A DNA stretch of 64,000 nucleotides from Sipunculus nudus. Taxonomy: Eukaryota; Annelida; Sipuncula; Golfingiida; Sipunculidae. Of this stretch, positions 12,746 to 24,534 are shown one piece after another. Every line of letters starts with the position of its first letter. Within the stretch, counting starts at the first letter, position 1. Both the position numbers and the translations under genes were made by a program. Location of the stretch: assembly GCA_026874595.1 (NCBI GenBank), contig CM049309.1:24619033-24683032 (forward strand). Direction: 5' to 3'. A model generated the notes under the pieces. The model worked only from the letters and a program-made list of their open reading frames with translations. It did not search any database and was not told the DNA's origin.

Positions 12746-13170
12746 ATGGAAATAGAACATGACTTATTAACTGGCACGAAAGGGTGCGACTTTCTCGTCA
12801 GTCTTGGGACCTACTACGATAATTGCATAGTTACAGATATTCTATGGACTTTATCCAGTTTTTGTCTTCAGTTTGCCTTTGGGATTTTACCTAAACTTCA
12901 CTTCTGGATTACAACAGATTGTCTTCGAGATTTAATTGGACTATTCACCGTGGAGATTTACTTGAACTGTTTACGTGGATTTTTTGTGCTAAAAGACTTT
13001 TGTTGGGTTGTGACAGTTGTGATATCAAGAAATCAAAGCCTAGGATCCGGAATCTGGTTATGTACATTTTTATTTTGTCTTAAATACTGTGTAATTTTAT
13101 TGATTTAGTGTATTGTAATGTTAGGATTGTTCTTAGAATAAATTATAATTACTTGTTAACAAAAAAAACA
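12720..13170 (+). mobile_element. Possible LTR-like remnant
   Basis: A 129-codon plus-strand frame (12719-13108) rich in Phe, Leu and Cys ends just before AATAAA (13137-13142) and an A-rich tract. Its composition (short 'gatt..ggactt' sentences, poly(A) signal near the end) is like the R-U5 part of the LTR at 44158-44880. No matching TG...CA ends or target duplication were found. A small membrane-protein gene is the alternative. Confidence 0.3.
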
Positions 13171-14932
13171 CTGATTTCTTTATTCATTCCCCTAGAAATT
13201 TCATGCTACCATGTGTTGCGGAATCTGATTTTTTTATCTCCATTACAAAAAATTATGCTCAACATGATTACGTGATCTGTTATTATTAGGTTCCGTAAGA
13301 ATATTAATACGGTCAATCGGCGTTTGCAATGCTTATGACACGTTTGCAGGAGATTCTATAACCGTAGTTATCGGTTCATAACTGAATTGAGATTTCATTT
13401 TGGAGTATTGAGGCCGGGATACCCGGTGTGTAATTACCAGCCTTACACTAAGGCAACTATAACCGGGTCCATGTCATGTTCAAAGAATGTTTATATATTG
13501 GATCCATATTCCTTACACCATCATCGCTTTATTTCAACCATGGATATGAACAAAGGAATTTCTTCTGCAGCTCGTTCACCTTCAATGACAGTATAGATTT
13601 GCTTTCCTCTGCCCTTTCCCAGGATTTCCATTTACCAGAGCGCGGCCTGTCTTTGACGCCAATGTGTCTATAGCGGAATTGTAGTATATAATAGTTGATT
13701 GTTGAACTTACATGTGGACACAAGAATTTTACCAAACATATGAATAAAGAGACGCATGTTGCAAAGTATTTTTAAGTGAGAACATGGAAAGCGCGCAGCT
13801 ATCTAATCAGTTGAACTAACAGTAAGAAAGTGTTGGACGTGGTTGTCGCGAAAAAACTCGCGTAGTGAGAAATTTCAGTGCAAACGTTTTTGGCGCAGTG
13901 AGAAACTGGACGTTGTATGAACCTGAAAGTCATTTTATCATTTGGCTGTGTCTTCGCTGCGTCCTTCGAAATTTTCATAATACGGTGTTGCCGCGATGGT
14001 TTTCGTAGGAGTATTAGTAGGCCTTACACAATGCTATATTTGTGTCTCAATTCATGAATGTATCAATTCAGTGCTTACTATTAACAAGGAAATGTTTGTA
14101 ATGTTATGATTCTTTATGGTTATCGGCTACCTTGAAAACCACGAAATGTTAAAAAGCCGTCATCGTCATTGTTCAACGTCCATGATGACAAAACCACGAT
14201 AAGGACGACATCGACGACCTCAATTTCAACTAGGCCCTGAATGTTTTGAAATTATGTGGGAGAATGGGCCATATAGGCCAAGGCAGAAGTGGTTAAATTT
14301 AGGCTGGGGCCTTTGGGGAGCAATCCTAAACGTTTGGCCGATCACAACTACCGTCCCCTCCGTCGACGAAGGTTATTAGCTTACAGTTAAGCCAAAGCAA
14401 TATTATGGAATGTTTTAGATTAGCCGTTACATCTAAAAATATACTCCATGTTATTTATTATTATTTTTGTAAACGGTAACTTGCAGGTTCAACAAAATCT
14501 TTACTCTAAAAGTCGTTTGAAACCGGACTCAGATTGTTTGGTTCAAGTTAGTATCTGAGTCAGTATTTTTTTGATCCTATGAAGACTCATAAAAATGTTC
14601 AAACAACTCATATGCGAGTGTACTTAGAACATTTTCTTAAAAACACTTGACTGCGTGTACTTTACGCACTTGTATGACTGTATACCAGTATACCAGATAT
14701 ATAAAGCGGATAGATTATCAAAGTGTGCTGTATTCTGTATATAGATGTAAAGTAAACTTTGCTCTGTGACCAAGATCAATGGAATCAATGAAACAAACGA
14801 GATTAACAAGAATAACCTTGTCACATGACAAACAATGACAAATACAAGGGCTGGACTCTGTAGGCGACCTCTAACAACCAACAATCCCGACTTCCCGACT
14901 CTAAAAAAGGCTAACTCAGACCAAAACTGAAA

Positions 14933-14934
<2 letters not shown>
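13171..14934. other. Intergenic
   Basis: The stretch at 13372-13465 is the second copy of the dispersed repeat at 7909-7975. The rest has no recognisable gene. A minus-strand open frame at 14624-14884 is Ile/Leu-rich with no supporting signals. Confidence 0.4.
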
Positions 14935-15003
<69 letters not shown>

Positions 15004-15083
15004 CATTTTTATTGGTACCCCCCTAATATGAATCCACCCTCCCCCCTAATATGAATCCACCCTCCCCCCCTCCCCCCCCCCCC
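14935..15083. repeat. (AT)n microsatellite and C-rich direct repeat
   Basis: Alternating A/T at 14935-15003. It is followed by two copies of 'CCCCCTAATATGAATCCACC' (about 15018-15062) and a C-rich run to 15083. Confidence 0.92.
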
Positions 15084-15398
15084 GAGACTAACGCCATACA
15101 CTTACGTTATAAATAGTGAACAGTTGGGCAACCAAAGTAGGATGCAGCATATGCTTGCCAAGCGTTGATAGACAACGCGAAGTTTAAGAAGAGACACGTA
15201 AGAGGTGAGGTTAAATTGATATGACTGACACTGACAGTGTACGTTTAAAGAAACATTCCCGCCACCTTTATTTCTTTAAAATGTTTTAGGCGAGGAAGCA
15301 AATTTAGGTCATTTAAAGAATGTTTGAGGATGACTGCAAAAATAAATTCTTAAAAAGAGGCTTTAGGAATGTTGGTGAATCAGCCATGGTTTCAGAAA

Positions 15399-15400
<2 letters not shown>

Positions 15401-15487
<87 letters not shown>
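15401..15487. repeat. (AT)n microsatellite
   Basis: Uninterrupted alternating A/T. Confidence 0.97.
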
Positions 15488-15490
<3 letters not shown>

Positions 15491-16052
15491 ACATTTAAAC
15501 TCCTCTCTCTTGGGTAGACAGAGAAACTGTTCAGGTGAATGAAACCTTCTACACTTTAAAAGCAGTAGTTGGATAGTTTACCAATTTAATCTTATTTTGT
15601 AGTTTGTTATTTCAACCGACAAACTGGTCATCCATTCATTCAAGTCGTCCTCATCAAAGCTTCCACGCTGGAATAAAAACCTAATAAAATGATGTATGTT
15701 AAAGTACAGAGATAAACGACCAGTATCATAGTTAAAATATTCTATAGATTTAACTCAACCTACAAATTGTTTGGAAAATATTTTGGTCATAATCAGAATA
15801 TTTTGGTAAAAGTAAAAAGTAAATTTGGTAAAAATAACTACCATAAAACAAAATTCAGATTTCACGGAACAAACATTGGTTTATATGACGTTTTAAACAT
15901 TTGTTAAGGTCAGTTTTAACCAAATTAATTGGCTTGTTGATAAACATATTTTGACCAACCTGGTGACTGTTTAGCCAATTTGTCTTTTGAATGTAGCATT
16001 AAGAAAAGTTTATGGGGAAATAAAAATATCATACATACAGGGAGGTGATTAC
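15488..16052. other. Intergenic
   Basis: AT-rich. The word 'attttggt' recurs (15776-15835) but nothing is bounded. No gene seen. Confidence 0.4.
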
Positions 16053-17476
16053 CAACCTTGGGGTCAATTCAAAGTTTTCAATTCCAATTCAGTTCCAATT
16101 CATGAACTTTTACGAAACTTCAATTCCAATTCAATACAATTCAATGTGCTGGAGAAAAATATCAATCAAATTGAATTCAAATAATTTGTATTCAATTCAA
16201 ATTCAATTCGCAGTTCAAAAAGTTGCAATTATTTGAATACATTGCATTTGTGCGTATCAAGTGTTATCACAGGTCTTCTGTTACTTTTCAACAAGTACAC
16301 AACTTACACTTTTTTCACAATTAGTTGAAATTGCTCCAAAACTAAATTAAGTGTCAGTAATTACGAGTTTTACCATTTCATGTTGTAAGGCATAGCAGCC
16401 TGACAGGTTTTAGTCTTTTACTTGTTTTACTAGGCAATTGTTCCTTAATATTAGGTAAACTGCCTAAATTTGGATAACGGTTTGTTTGGATGTCAACTGT
16501 GTGGCCATTATTAACTAGTGCAATTAATCTATATGCATATATTCTTTTTCGGTTGATGGAAAACAATTAAGTTCTCATAAGCATGGTGGGGGGGGGGGGG
16601 GAGGCTGATCACTGTTATATCCCCTAACAATAGCAAGGTCACCAAATCTGGTGCATTTCAGTATAATTTTACTGACTTAAGTCATCAAAGACCAGCAGTC
16701 TGTGGGAGGTATTTTACTATCTCATGGCTGTTGCTTGTTCTGTCAAGTGAAATACCCTATAGTTAATTAGACCCACTGGTCACCACATGAAAAACGCTGG
16801 TCAGAGCACACCAGGCCAGCAGAGCAGCTCAAGGCACAGAATGCTGTAACAATAAGCATATCCTAGAAAGTCACTGGACCAGAACAATTAAGTCAGTTCA
16901 GGATTATCTGATCACATGCTTCATGGGACAGCAGGAAATTCAAAGTAATAGAAAGGAATAAATATTATTCTAATACTTTGCCTTCTATTAGAATTACTGT
17001 TACAGCTCAGTTATATATATATATATATTTTTACTATTACTTTGATAAGCTGAAAATTTCTATTACGATACATCCGATTATCATATTAATATTATCCCAT
17101 CTCTAGTGTACTGAAACTGCTGATACAAACAATTCAGGAAAAGGGATTAAGAAGTATTTATGTTATCATAATACTTGTGAAATCCATGAGGATTTGTTTT
17201 GACTTAAACCAAATGCTACAAGTCTGATTTTAAAACAGACATTGAGCAACTTCTAATGAGCGACACTTTGGATAATATGAGAGTTGGAACTTTTTTCATC
17301 AGTTCAGGTTAATTCAGTGTAGCCTGTAAACTTCAATTCCAATTGAATTCCAACTCATTAAATTTTCACTTTTTTCAATTCAATTCAAATTCATTCAGTT
17401 TTACCTTCATTTCCAATTCAATTTCAGTTCCATTCTAATTCAATTTCAATTCAATTTAGAATTGACCCCAGGTCTG
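16053..17476. mobile_element. Non-autonomous hAT transposon
   Basis: The ends are inverted: CAACCTTGGGGTCAATTC at the left and the complement of CAGACCTGGGGTCAATTC at the right. They are flanked by an identical 8-bp duplication GTGATTAC (16045-16052 and 17477-17484). CA...TG ends with an 8-bp duplication are diagnostic of hAT. Both subterminal regions (16070-16215 and 17330-17465) are dense arrays of GAATTG/CAATTC, the sort of subterminal motif clusters that hAT transposases bind. The ~1.1 kb interior has no transposase frame, so mobilisation would have been in trans. A 14-base G run lies at 16588-16601. Confidence 0.88.
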
Positions 17477-17767
17477 GTGATTACCCTTTTTTCACACAAG
17501 CACCTTTTGAAGTTATACAAATGCTTTTTATACATACATGTACCTAAATCATCAGTACAACAGACACCTTTTCTTCTTAAAAACACTGAAATCTATTAAT
17601 TGAAATATCTCTAGATGAAAGTTAATGATATAATTTTCAAATTGAGAGCTACACAGTGTGACATAATGTTTCTGTGGAAAAAAGACAAACTTTGAAAGGT
17701 GGAAATAGGCCTATATGGAATATATTGTATTTAAAAAGTTTCAGTGATTTGTAATATGATTTGTGTC

Positions 17768-17776
17768 TATATAAAA
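17768..17776 (+). promoter_or_regulatory. TATA box of the secreted-protein gene
   Basis: TATATAAAA lies 48-56 bases upstream of the ATG at 17824. Transcription would start near 17797-17803, giving a ~25-base leader. A caveat is that TTTTTAG directly precedes the ATG codon's C and could be a splice acceptor, in which case a 5' non-coding exon lies further upstream. Confidence 0.6.
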
Positions 17777-17823
17777 ATTGAAATCCTGTTTACAACTTAC
17801 ATCGTTTACTGGATATTTTTAGC

Positions 17824-20164
17824 ATGAAGCTACTAATACTGGCCGCCTGCATCACGTGCGTCACCTGTCTCGATTTACCCAGCGATCTAGCATGTGACCG
17901 CAGCTACCCGTCATCTGGTCTCAGCGAAAGATACAGCGAAAACGTGGCACATGCAGTGCACTCAATGACCCTGCAGGGGTTACAAATGTTCAATCCTAGG
18001 GCTCCAAAAGACAACAGGATTCCTACAGTCAATCATAACGTGACATCCCCAGAAAAGGTAGGTGAAAATGCTATATCTTGGAAAACACAAGCGCTGCAAT
18101 TATAAATTGTCTTTGTTTTGCATGACGAACTCGAAACTCGATCATTTTGATAAGATAAGATATATTTAATTAACCCTATTTACAAGAAAATAACATCATT
18201 AAATTACATTGTTATATGTGATACTTTTGCCCCTGCATCTACGTACCTGTTACCAATGACACTTTGAGTTTTGACATTGCCTTATGAAAAATATTATGGC
18301 TGATTTACATTCTATTGCTCGAACCTTTTAACTAATTATAGAGCACGGTATGTGTATATCATCGGATAATCCTTTAAAATCTTTTTTCGTAAATTATATA
18401 TTAAGGATAAAATTCTAGACGCTAGGAAACCTAAAGTGTGAAAATAATTTAAAAAAAATGAAAATATCAGTCAAGTCTTATTAATGTACAAATATATCTG
18501 TAACAATTTATTCACAGAGATCTATCCCAGGGATATTATTCCCGATTCTGTCATGATATTATATTACGATTTACCTGCTTCATGAAACTTAGCCGTTTAA
18601 GTGTACATTTTACGACAGAAATAGAAATATTTCTTGAATTTGAAAAAAAAATCTTGATCGCATCCTGACTTTAAACCATGCAGTGACAGCCCACTTGTTA
18701 ACATGTACATGTGTTCCTCCACCAGGTTGTCGGGTTCGCACCAGATGACCCCTGGGGATCGGATTTCTCGACCAGGACCATGAATATGATTGATCAGATT
18801 CTGAGCGGTGTGGGAGGGAGCGGCGACGGTCTAGGACCCTTCTGGTCGCCATTAGAGAGGGTCGTTCATTCCTTTCACATGTGGGATCTATGGGAAAGGA
18901 TTTCTGTAAGTACGTCGAATATATTCGCATGTATGGGTAAAAAAATTTACCGGGTACACTACGGCAGTTAAAAATTATCGTTTCCACGAACTGATGTATA
19001 TGATATCCTTTCAATCATTATTGTCATGATCCCAATAAAAACATAATTGGCAGCTATAGCGTTCTGCCAATCACCTTTTCTGGCCTTACTTGGGAGGAGG
19101 TTAGGAAGATCACTAGCATGCGTTAGACGAAGAAGTCGCATGTCACTGAAGAGGGAGAAGCTAGCATCGTAGGGTATTTAGGGCAGGTCATTTAGTTAGA
19201 TAAGTTAAACATAACATTTAGCTCAAGGAATGGCAGCATAATATTTTTTTGCTTTAAAATAAGATATAATCTAAATTAAGAGAGATCGTTCGGCCATTTT
19301 GGTGATGTTAAACTGAATTGCTGTGTTGGTTAACTTTATCTGTGGGATAATTCTTCACCAACACGCAAACAGCATCAATGGTAGCAAAATACGCGAATAA
19401 AGACTCTCCCTAAAATATCACCGGGAGGAATTCCAACTTGAGAATCGTAATATACTCGATTGGCCATGTTTCATAAGTCTATATTTTAATCATGGACCAT
19501 TTGATTGTGTGCAAACGCCCAGTAGGGATTGGGATGTATATGAAGGATAGATATGGAACCAGCGTTCGATCACTTCCTGGGAAGTCACCAAGGGAAGGGA
19601 CAAAATGAAGGCCTGCCGTGGATTCTCGCTCAGCCGAAGCTCGGTTTTAAAACTACCGCGCGTGTGCACACGGTTCTTAATTAGAAATTCAATTTTATAT
19701 TTATATCATTAAATGAGCGATTATCCAGATTATCATTGCCTACTTGTACTAAAGACTTTTTGTGACCGGAAAAACTACTGTTGCTAGTCTGTAGGTCTTT
19801 CAGCACTAGTAAGTCTTGTGATATTTGAAATTCGAATATTTACGCGAGTTTGTAGTTTATTTTATTCACATTTTCGTTTGTTTTGTTTTGTAAGGTAGAA
19901 TTCAGGAACATAGCTCTGGAATCACATCCTGATGACGAAACGTGCAAGTGCCTGCTCAGTGTTGACAAGAATGGCATCCTTGCGCATGTGCATTGGGTTG
20001 CGGAACACTTCAAGGCGGGAACCCCTATCACGCTCCTGAACCGACCAATCCCTAAACTGACCGATGCTGCCACCTGGAGAGTGTGGAAAGAAAGACTTCT
20101 TCACTACTACACCCCAGAGGCCCTGAGGGATGCGGCCTTGTATCTGTACTGTGCTTCGTTTTGA
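17824..20164 (+). CDS. Secreted 227-residue protein, three exons
   Basis: Exons are 17824-18057, 18726-18905 and 19895-20164 (stop TGA), all in phase 0. Donors are AAG|GTAGGT and TCT|GTAAGT; acceptors are CCACCAG| and TTGTAAG|. The product starts with a signal peptide (MKLLILAACITCVTC, cleavage likely near residue 15-16). The predicted mature part has four cysteines (24, 155, 157, 224), enough for two disulphides, and one N-glycosylation site (Asn72-Val-Thr). Exon 2 carries FAPDDPWGSDF and a Gly-rich turn (GVGGSGDGLGP) followed by a Trp-rich stretch. Exon 3 has HPDDETCKCLL, an amphipathic HVHWVAEHF helix and a Trp/Tyr-rich C-terminal helix. I do not recognise the family. Exon phases, splice sites, TATA box and poly(A) signal together make a real gene very likely. 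It is probably an extracellular soluble protein; a specific role would be a guess. Intron 1 (668 bp) and intron 2 (989 bp) contain no recognised element. Confidence 0.88.
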
Positions 20165-20165
20165 A

Positions 20166-20171
20166 AATAAA
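20166..20171 (+). terminator. Poly(A) signal AATAAA
   Basis: It lies two bases after the TGA stop of the secreted-protein gene. Such a short 3' UTR is unusual but workable. Another AATAAA occurs at about 20290. Confidence 0.7.
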
Positions 20172-20874
20172 ATGACTGTGCATTATATACATTGGCTAGA
20201 GTGTAGAATTTCTTCAAAAGTTATAATAAAACAACACGGCAATTAGATTTTAAATCACCAAATGACTGATAAATCTGTCCACATTTAGAATAAATGTTAT
20301 CATACAATCGAAACAAGCTATACTGCCCGTCGTTGAGCCAAACCTTATAGTTATCTGAACTAACTAAAGGTCTTGCTGTAAGTGCCATAAGATTCATCAC
20401 ATCCTTTTCGTGAATCCATCACCCGAGGCTGCAACTGCCTGCGGACAAAGTTACCCTTGTCTGGGTGTTTTACAATAAAGTGAAAATGTATTATAAATAC
20501 ACCTTGAAGCAGATATAAAGAGATTGAACTGAATGTTAAAACAAATTAGCAATTTAAAATTGAAAGGGTTAAAAACGGTGTTTACCCAATGTACTTTTGA
20601 ATAAGATGTTCCAAGCTTGATTAAAATCATGACTGTTTGACCTAAATTCTCCCATTTGTTAACAAAACGTACTTTTGCTCAAAAAACTGGCGAATCATAC
20701 GTGAAATAAGCCTCTTGAATTTGATGTATCAGAATAAACTGGGAGTAAAGCATGCATTCAACGGTTGCGGTTGAACTGTTGCATGGACTGTTATCACAGT
20801 GTTTTGACCTATATATGAAGACCATGATCTAACGGAAGCTCCAAATAAGCATCGGTCAATACATGCGGGGTAGT
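20172..20874. other. Intergenic
   Basis: No gene or bounded repeat recognised. Confidence 0.4.
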
Positions 20875-21590
20875 CAAAGCCTACTCCAGATTACTGAAGG
20901 CCTGATCGAGAGTGACTGTCCAGTGTCCCTCCAAGGAGATGGGTTTCTTTCTTGTAACCTTGCTACTAGCCAGCTGTCCCAGTTCGGTATTACCTGGAAC
21001 AAAAAAAGGCTGTAAAACGAGATGAAGCCTAGGAACTGACGAAGGTCCTTCACACTCCTTGGCTTCAGTCCTTCCCAAACTGCGCTGACCTTGTCTGACT
21101 CGCGAAACAGGCAACATTTTTCTGGCTTAATCTTCAGTTCTGGTTTGGCAAGCTGACCAAGCTGACTCTGAGCATAAGATACAGATATGACCATCAAGAT
21201 CCTTGCTAACTAAAAATTTTTGTCATCCGGGAAGACGAATAGAAATTCCAAGCGATCCTCACAGAAAACCTGAGCCATCAGTCTCTGCCAACCACTTGGT
21301 ACGTTTGCCAAACCGAAAGGCATGCGGGTGAATTCAACAAACCCATAGGGTCACAAAGGCCGTCATATGGATATCTTCCGGAGCAACCTCTATCTGGTTA
21401 TATACTGACGCGGGGTCTTATGGTGTGAAAACTCTTGCTCCGCTCAAAGCTTTTAATGACTCTCTATCCGGGAAGATTTTACATAAAGACTAAGTCGACG
21501 ATTGCCAACACAGAAACTGATCCATTCACTCTTCTTTCTGACAATGGTCGATGTATAGTTGGACATACTCTCGCCTATGATATCTTCGGC
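20875..21590 (-). pseudogene. Ty3/gypsy reverse transcriptase fragment
   Basis: On the minus strand, pieces of a retrotransposon polymerase can be read across frameshifts and stops. In order they are an FCV..RRL-like segment (about 21500), a YNQIEVAPEDIH motif (about 21385-21420), an HPHAFRFGKR segment where the family has the MPFGL motif (about 21310), a degraded catalytic aspartate pair (P-D-D, about 21220-21240), LKIKPEKCCLF (about 21110-21145) and VKDLRQFLGF (about 21030-21060). This is the reverse transcriptase to connection region of a Ty3-type element. It cannot be functional: stops and frame changes occur throughout and the YxDD-type catalytic motif is altered. Confidence 0.85.
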
Positions 21591-22460
21591 AGGTAATGTA
21601 AGTGGTCACGATAGACTTGAATCATTGGTTTATCATCAACTACGTGTATTCATATGTGGTGCCTCTTGGTGACAGTATACTTGTAGTACTGGTTCTCCTT
21701 ACTTCAGGAACACGGATGAATCTTTCGACAACACTCCCTTCAACTGGCCAAGTTACTCCTCAGCGGCATTAAATGCAGGCAATTCTTCTTGAGGAATAAC
21801 ATCAGGTACACTCATTCCATGGCATGAACCTCTCCCGACCTCAACATGGATGTCTCAATTACCTGGCTTCACTTGGAGCTCATCCATCTAGACTCATCCC
21901 AACACTCTCAGGGGTTCTCGAGCTTGGAGTCACGTGCTATCAAGACACCGACTTCCGGGATCAAGGTTTGAGTCCAGTTTCACTGGAATTACAGCATCAC
22001 CCACATACGGTACATTGGATCGTTTGCTGCTCTCAACCATCTGCCAGCTGGAACTATAAACAGGCTGAATCTGATCTCGAATCGTCTATTCAAACAGGGT
22101 CGTCACTTGAGATTCTGAGTCCAGTTGATCTCAATTACCCTAATCTCAGTTTTATTTATGAGACGGCCTCCAGTGTCTTTTCAAGAAGTCATTGGTTTAC
22201 TATGATTATTGGCTAACACAGCCTGCACCACAAGCAGGTGCTGGTACCATTATACAACCGTATCTGCAATGTTATGGCTACCGTTCAGTAATACTGTCGG
22301 ATGTCCTATTCGGATGTTCAGTTCACTTTCAGCCCAAAGGAAGCACTGAGTCCAAGGTCCACGCCGTTGAGGACACGGCCTATGAAGATTTCCCTTGTTG
22401 TCATTATTGTACCCAACCTTCCCATTGATATATGAAACCCACCTCGGAAAAGGGTCCACA
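21591..22460 (-). mobile_element. Upstream part of the same Ty3 element (decayed)
   Basis: The minus strand continues with fragments resembling the segment before reverse transcriptase. Examples are PEVGVLIAR at about 21930-21960, similar to the region after a retropepsin active site, and short Cys/Pro-rich pieces to 22450. Plus-strand open frames at 21824-22216 and 22192-22428 are antisense shadows of it. Neither LTR was found. Confidence 0.5.
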
Positions 22461-23024
22461 CGAGGTCATGGACTAAGGAGGTGCACTATATTTCTTAATG
22501 TCACAGCAAAAAAAAAAAAAGAAAAACTTGGGAAGCACATTGTACCAACACTAAAGGCGCGCCCTTTTCCTCCTTCATACATTCAGAATCATTCAGTTCA
22601 GGCTTTGTAAGACACAAGGGCATCAAGTAAGTTGATACGGCTTAATATTTCTAAACATTAACAAAATTTAAACTCCCACTTGATTTTAACCCCCCCCCCC
22701 CCCTGCATGGGTTACAAGCGGTCCTATTTGTTGTGAATAACTTGCCACATGAAATTATCATAGGAAGGGATGCTTTGGATTTAGGGCACAGCCACACTGA
22801 TTTTATTTATCCGGCTTAACTGCTTTGAAAAATATCACCCTTTCATCCAGGATGCCCCAGTTCTACCCGCAGGCATTTAAATACAACCACTACAAACGAA
22901 AACCCCGCTGGTGAAGTGTAGATTAACGCCTGCTCAATGTTGTTATTATGAAGCCCCCCCCCCCAAATATCAGGATATTTTTATTATTTCTTGCAAGGAG
23001 CAACCGTTTTTACTTACAACTTAC
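22461..23024. other. Intergenic with oligo-C run
   Basis: A 14-base C run at 22690-22703, an A run near 22507 and a second C run near 22955. No gene. Confidence 0.4.
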
Positions 23025-23192
23025 TTAAGACGGCGTTAGTCATACACTGCCGAAACAAATGGTTCCTTATGGTCCCTTGAGCGCCGTGAACGCTCTCTCC
23101 TGTTTTCAAAACAGATTCAACGCTGTTTAGAGGAAGCCCTCCTTTGTTTGCTTGAAGTATACTAAGGTGAATATAGACATCGTTGTTTTTCT
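23025..23192 (-). CDS. Internal exon of an unidentified gene
   Basis: On the minus strand a 168-base open segment lies between a strong acceptor (pyrimidine-rich TTCTTCTGGTGTTTAG|) and a perfect donor (TTAA|GTAAGT). It encodes 55 complete residues with split codons at both edges: KNNDVYIHLSILQ, ANKGGLPLNSVESVLKTGES, VHGAQGTIRNHLFRQCMTNAVL. Composition is protein-like and unlike neighbouring repeats. I cannot name the protein. Partner exons were not found: Ty3 debris lies on the downstream side and repeats upstream. It may be a relic or part of a gene with long introns. A second AG two bases further in gives an alternative start at 23190. Confidence 0.5.
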
Positions 23193-23580
23193 CTAAACAC
23201 CAGAAGAACACATAACACAACTAGAATGCTTCAACAGGTATAACCTTACATTGCAGACATTAAATGCCATTTTGCTTGGCCCTCAGTTAACCTGCTAGGC
23301 CAAATCATTTCGGCTAACGTCACTTATTCAGTATGTCTGCCTGTTTGTCAGCTCTCTCAATTTCGCTTGCTTGCTAGTTCATGCGTCATACAAATAACAT
23401 TCATTAGTCTTCAGTTTTGATTGAATCACTTTGTTACTTACATATATCGTATGTCTTACAGATTTCTGGAAGTTCTTTGTGTATTGTTTAAATAGAGGTC
23501 AAGGCACCAATATTGTTCAATATCTTATTTTCTTTATAACTTTGTTAATATTGATCCTATCTACACAAAATTTGGCTTAT
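23193..23580. other. Intergenic
   Basis: Possible intron of the exon at 23025-23192. It has start-like fragments of the next repeat block (GTCTGCCTGTTTGTCAGCT near 23335). No gene. Confidence 0.4.
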
Positions 23581-23664
23581 TTTCTTCCTCTTCGACGTGA
23601 TCATTCATTTGACTAATCTATGTCATTGCCGGCAAGCGCTCGACCTCCGGACGTCTAGTTTGTT

Positions 23665-23694
23665 GCTTGCCGGAAATCTTCGATTTCGGCAAGC
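23665..23694. repeat. Imperfect hairpin GCTTGCCG...CGGCAAGC
   Basis: GCTTGCCGGAAATC pairs with GATTTCGGCAAGC around a three-base loop. A second version (one change per arm) is at 24317-24345. It is the left terminus of the composite repeat module. Confidence 0.7.
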
Positions 23695-24363
23695 ATGTTC
23701 GTCAGTTGCGTATGTTTTGTTGCTTTGTTTGTCACGACTCTCCAGGCCACACTTTTGCATCAATCAACTTGAAACTTACAGGCTTGATTGACAAACCGAT
23801 TTCTAGGTGCCCTATTGTTTTTGGTCAACATTGCTCCAAGGTCAAGGGTCAAGGTCACGACAGGTATGGTTAACGGTTTTTGCACTATAACTTCGCCATA
23901 AATAGGCTTATCCACTTCTGCAATAGCTCATTTTTTCGTCATCACCTGGCCTTTCTTTTGACATGTAGCTTACTTAAATTTGCCGTTACCATGGTTACAT
24001 TTTTTGGGGAGAAATCATGAAATTTCATGATATTTTTCAAATTTGCAGCAATCGCCCTGATTCTGAGATATTTTATGTAACATAAAAATATCTCGAAATT
24101 ATTTTTTCAGATTTTGGAAATGGCCGCCAGGGGGCGTTGCAGATGAAAAAACATGAAAATTTGTTTTGGTGCTATACCTCCACAACTATTAAACATTGGG
24201 CCATTTCCATCACAGCACCTTAAACTAGAGCCCATGGGCTTATTTTTGCGCATAGGTGAAAAAGTGCGCTATTGCCAGATTTCTCTATTTTTGGGGTAAA
24301 ACTTTTTTTGTTTGTTGCTTGCCGGAATCAAAGATTTCAGCAAGCATATTGGTCCGTTGCGTA

Positions 24364-24394
<31 letters not shown>

Positions 24395-24509
24395 TTGTTT
24401 GTTTGTTTGTCACCACTCTCCTGGCCACAATTTTGCCACAATAACCTTGAAACTTACAGGGATGTTGGAAAACATAATTTCTAGGTGCCCTATTGTTTTT
24501 GGTTAAAAT

Positions 24510-24534
24510 AGGTCAAAGGTCAAGGTCAAGGTCG
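24510..24534 (+). promoter_or_regulatory. AGGTCA cluster (nuclear-receptor half-sites)
   Basis: AGGTCA-A-AGGTCA is a direct repeat with one spacer, immediately followed by AGGTCA and AGGTCG without spacers. The same arrangement is at 25464-25488, with shorter versions near 23836, 27062 and 29217. It matches nuclear-receptor DR1 grammar, but it sits in a repeat, so function is unproven. Confidence 0.5.

Noticed and set aside
12719-13108. 129-codon plus-strand gene
   Set aside because: No splice or promoter support, odd Phe/Cys-rich composition, and it sits in LTR-like sequence with a terminal poly(A) signal.
21824-22216. 130-codon plus-strand gene
   Set aside because: It is antisense to decayed Ty3 sequence and has no independent support.
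24256-24506. Cys/Val/Leu-rich small proteins
   Set aside because: They are translations of the GTCTGTTTGT microsatellite in a repeat.
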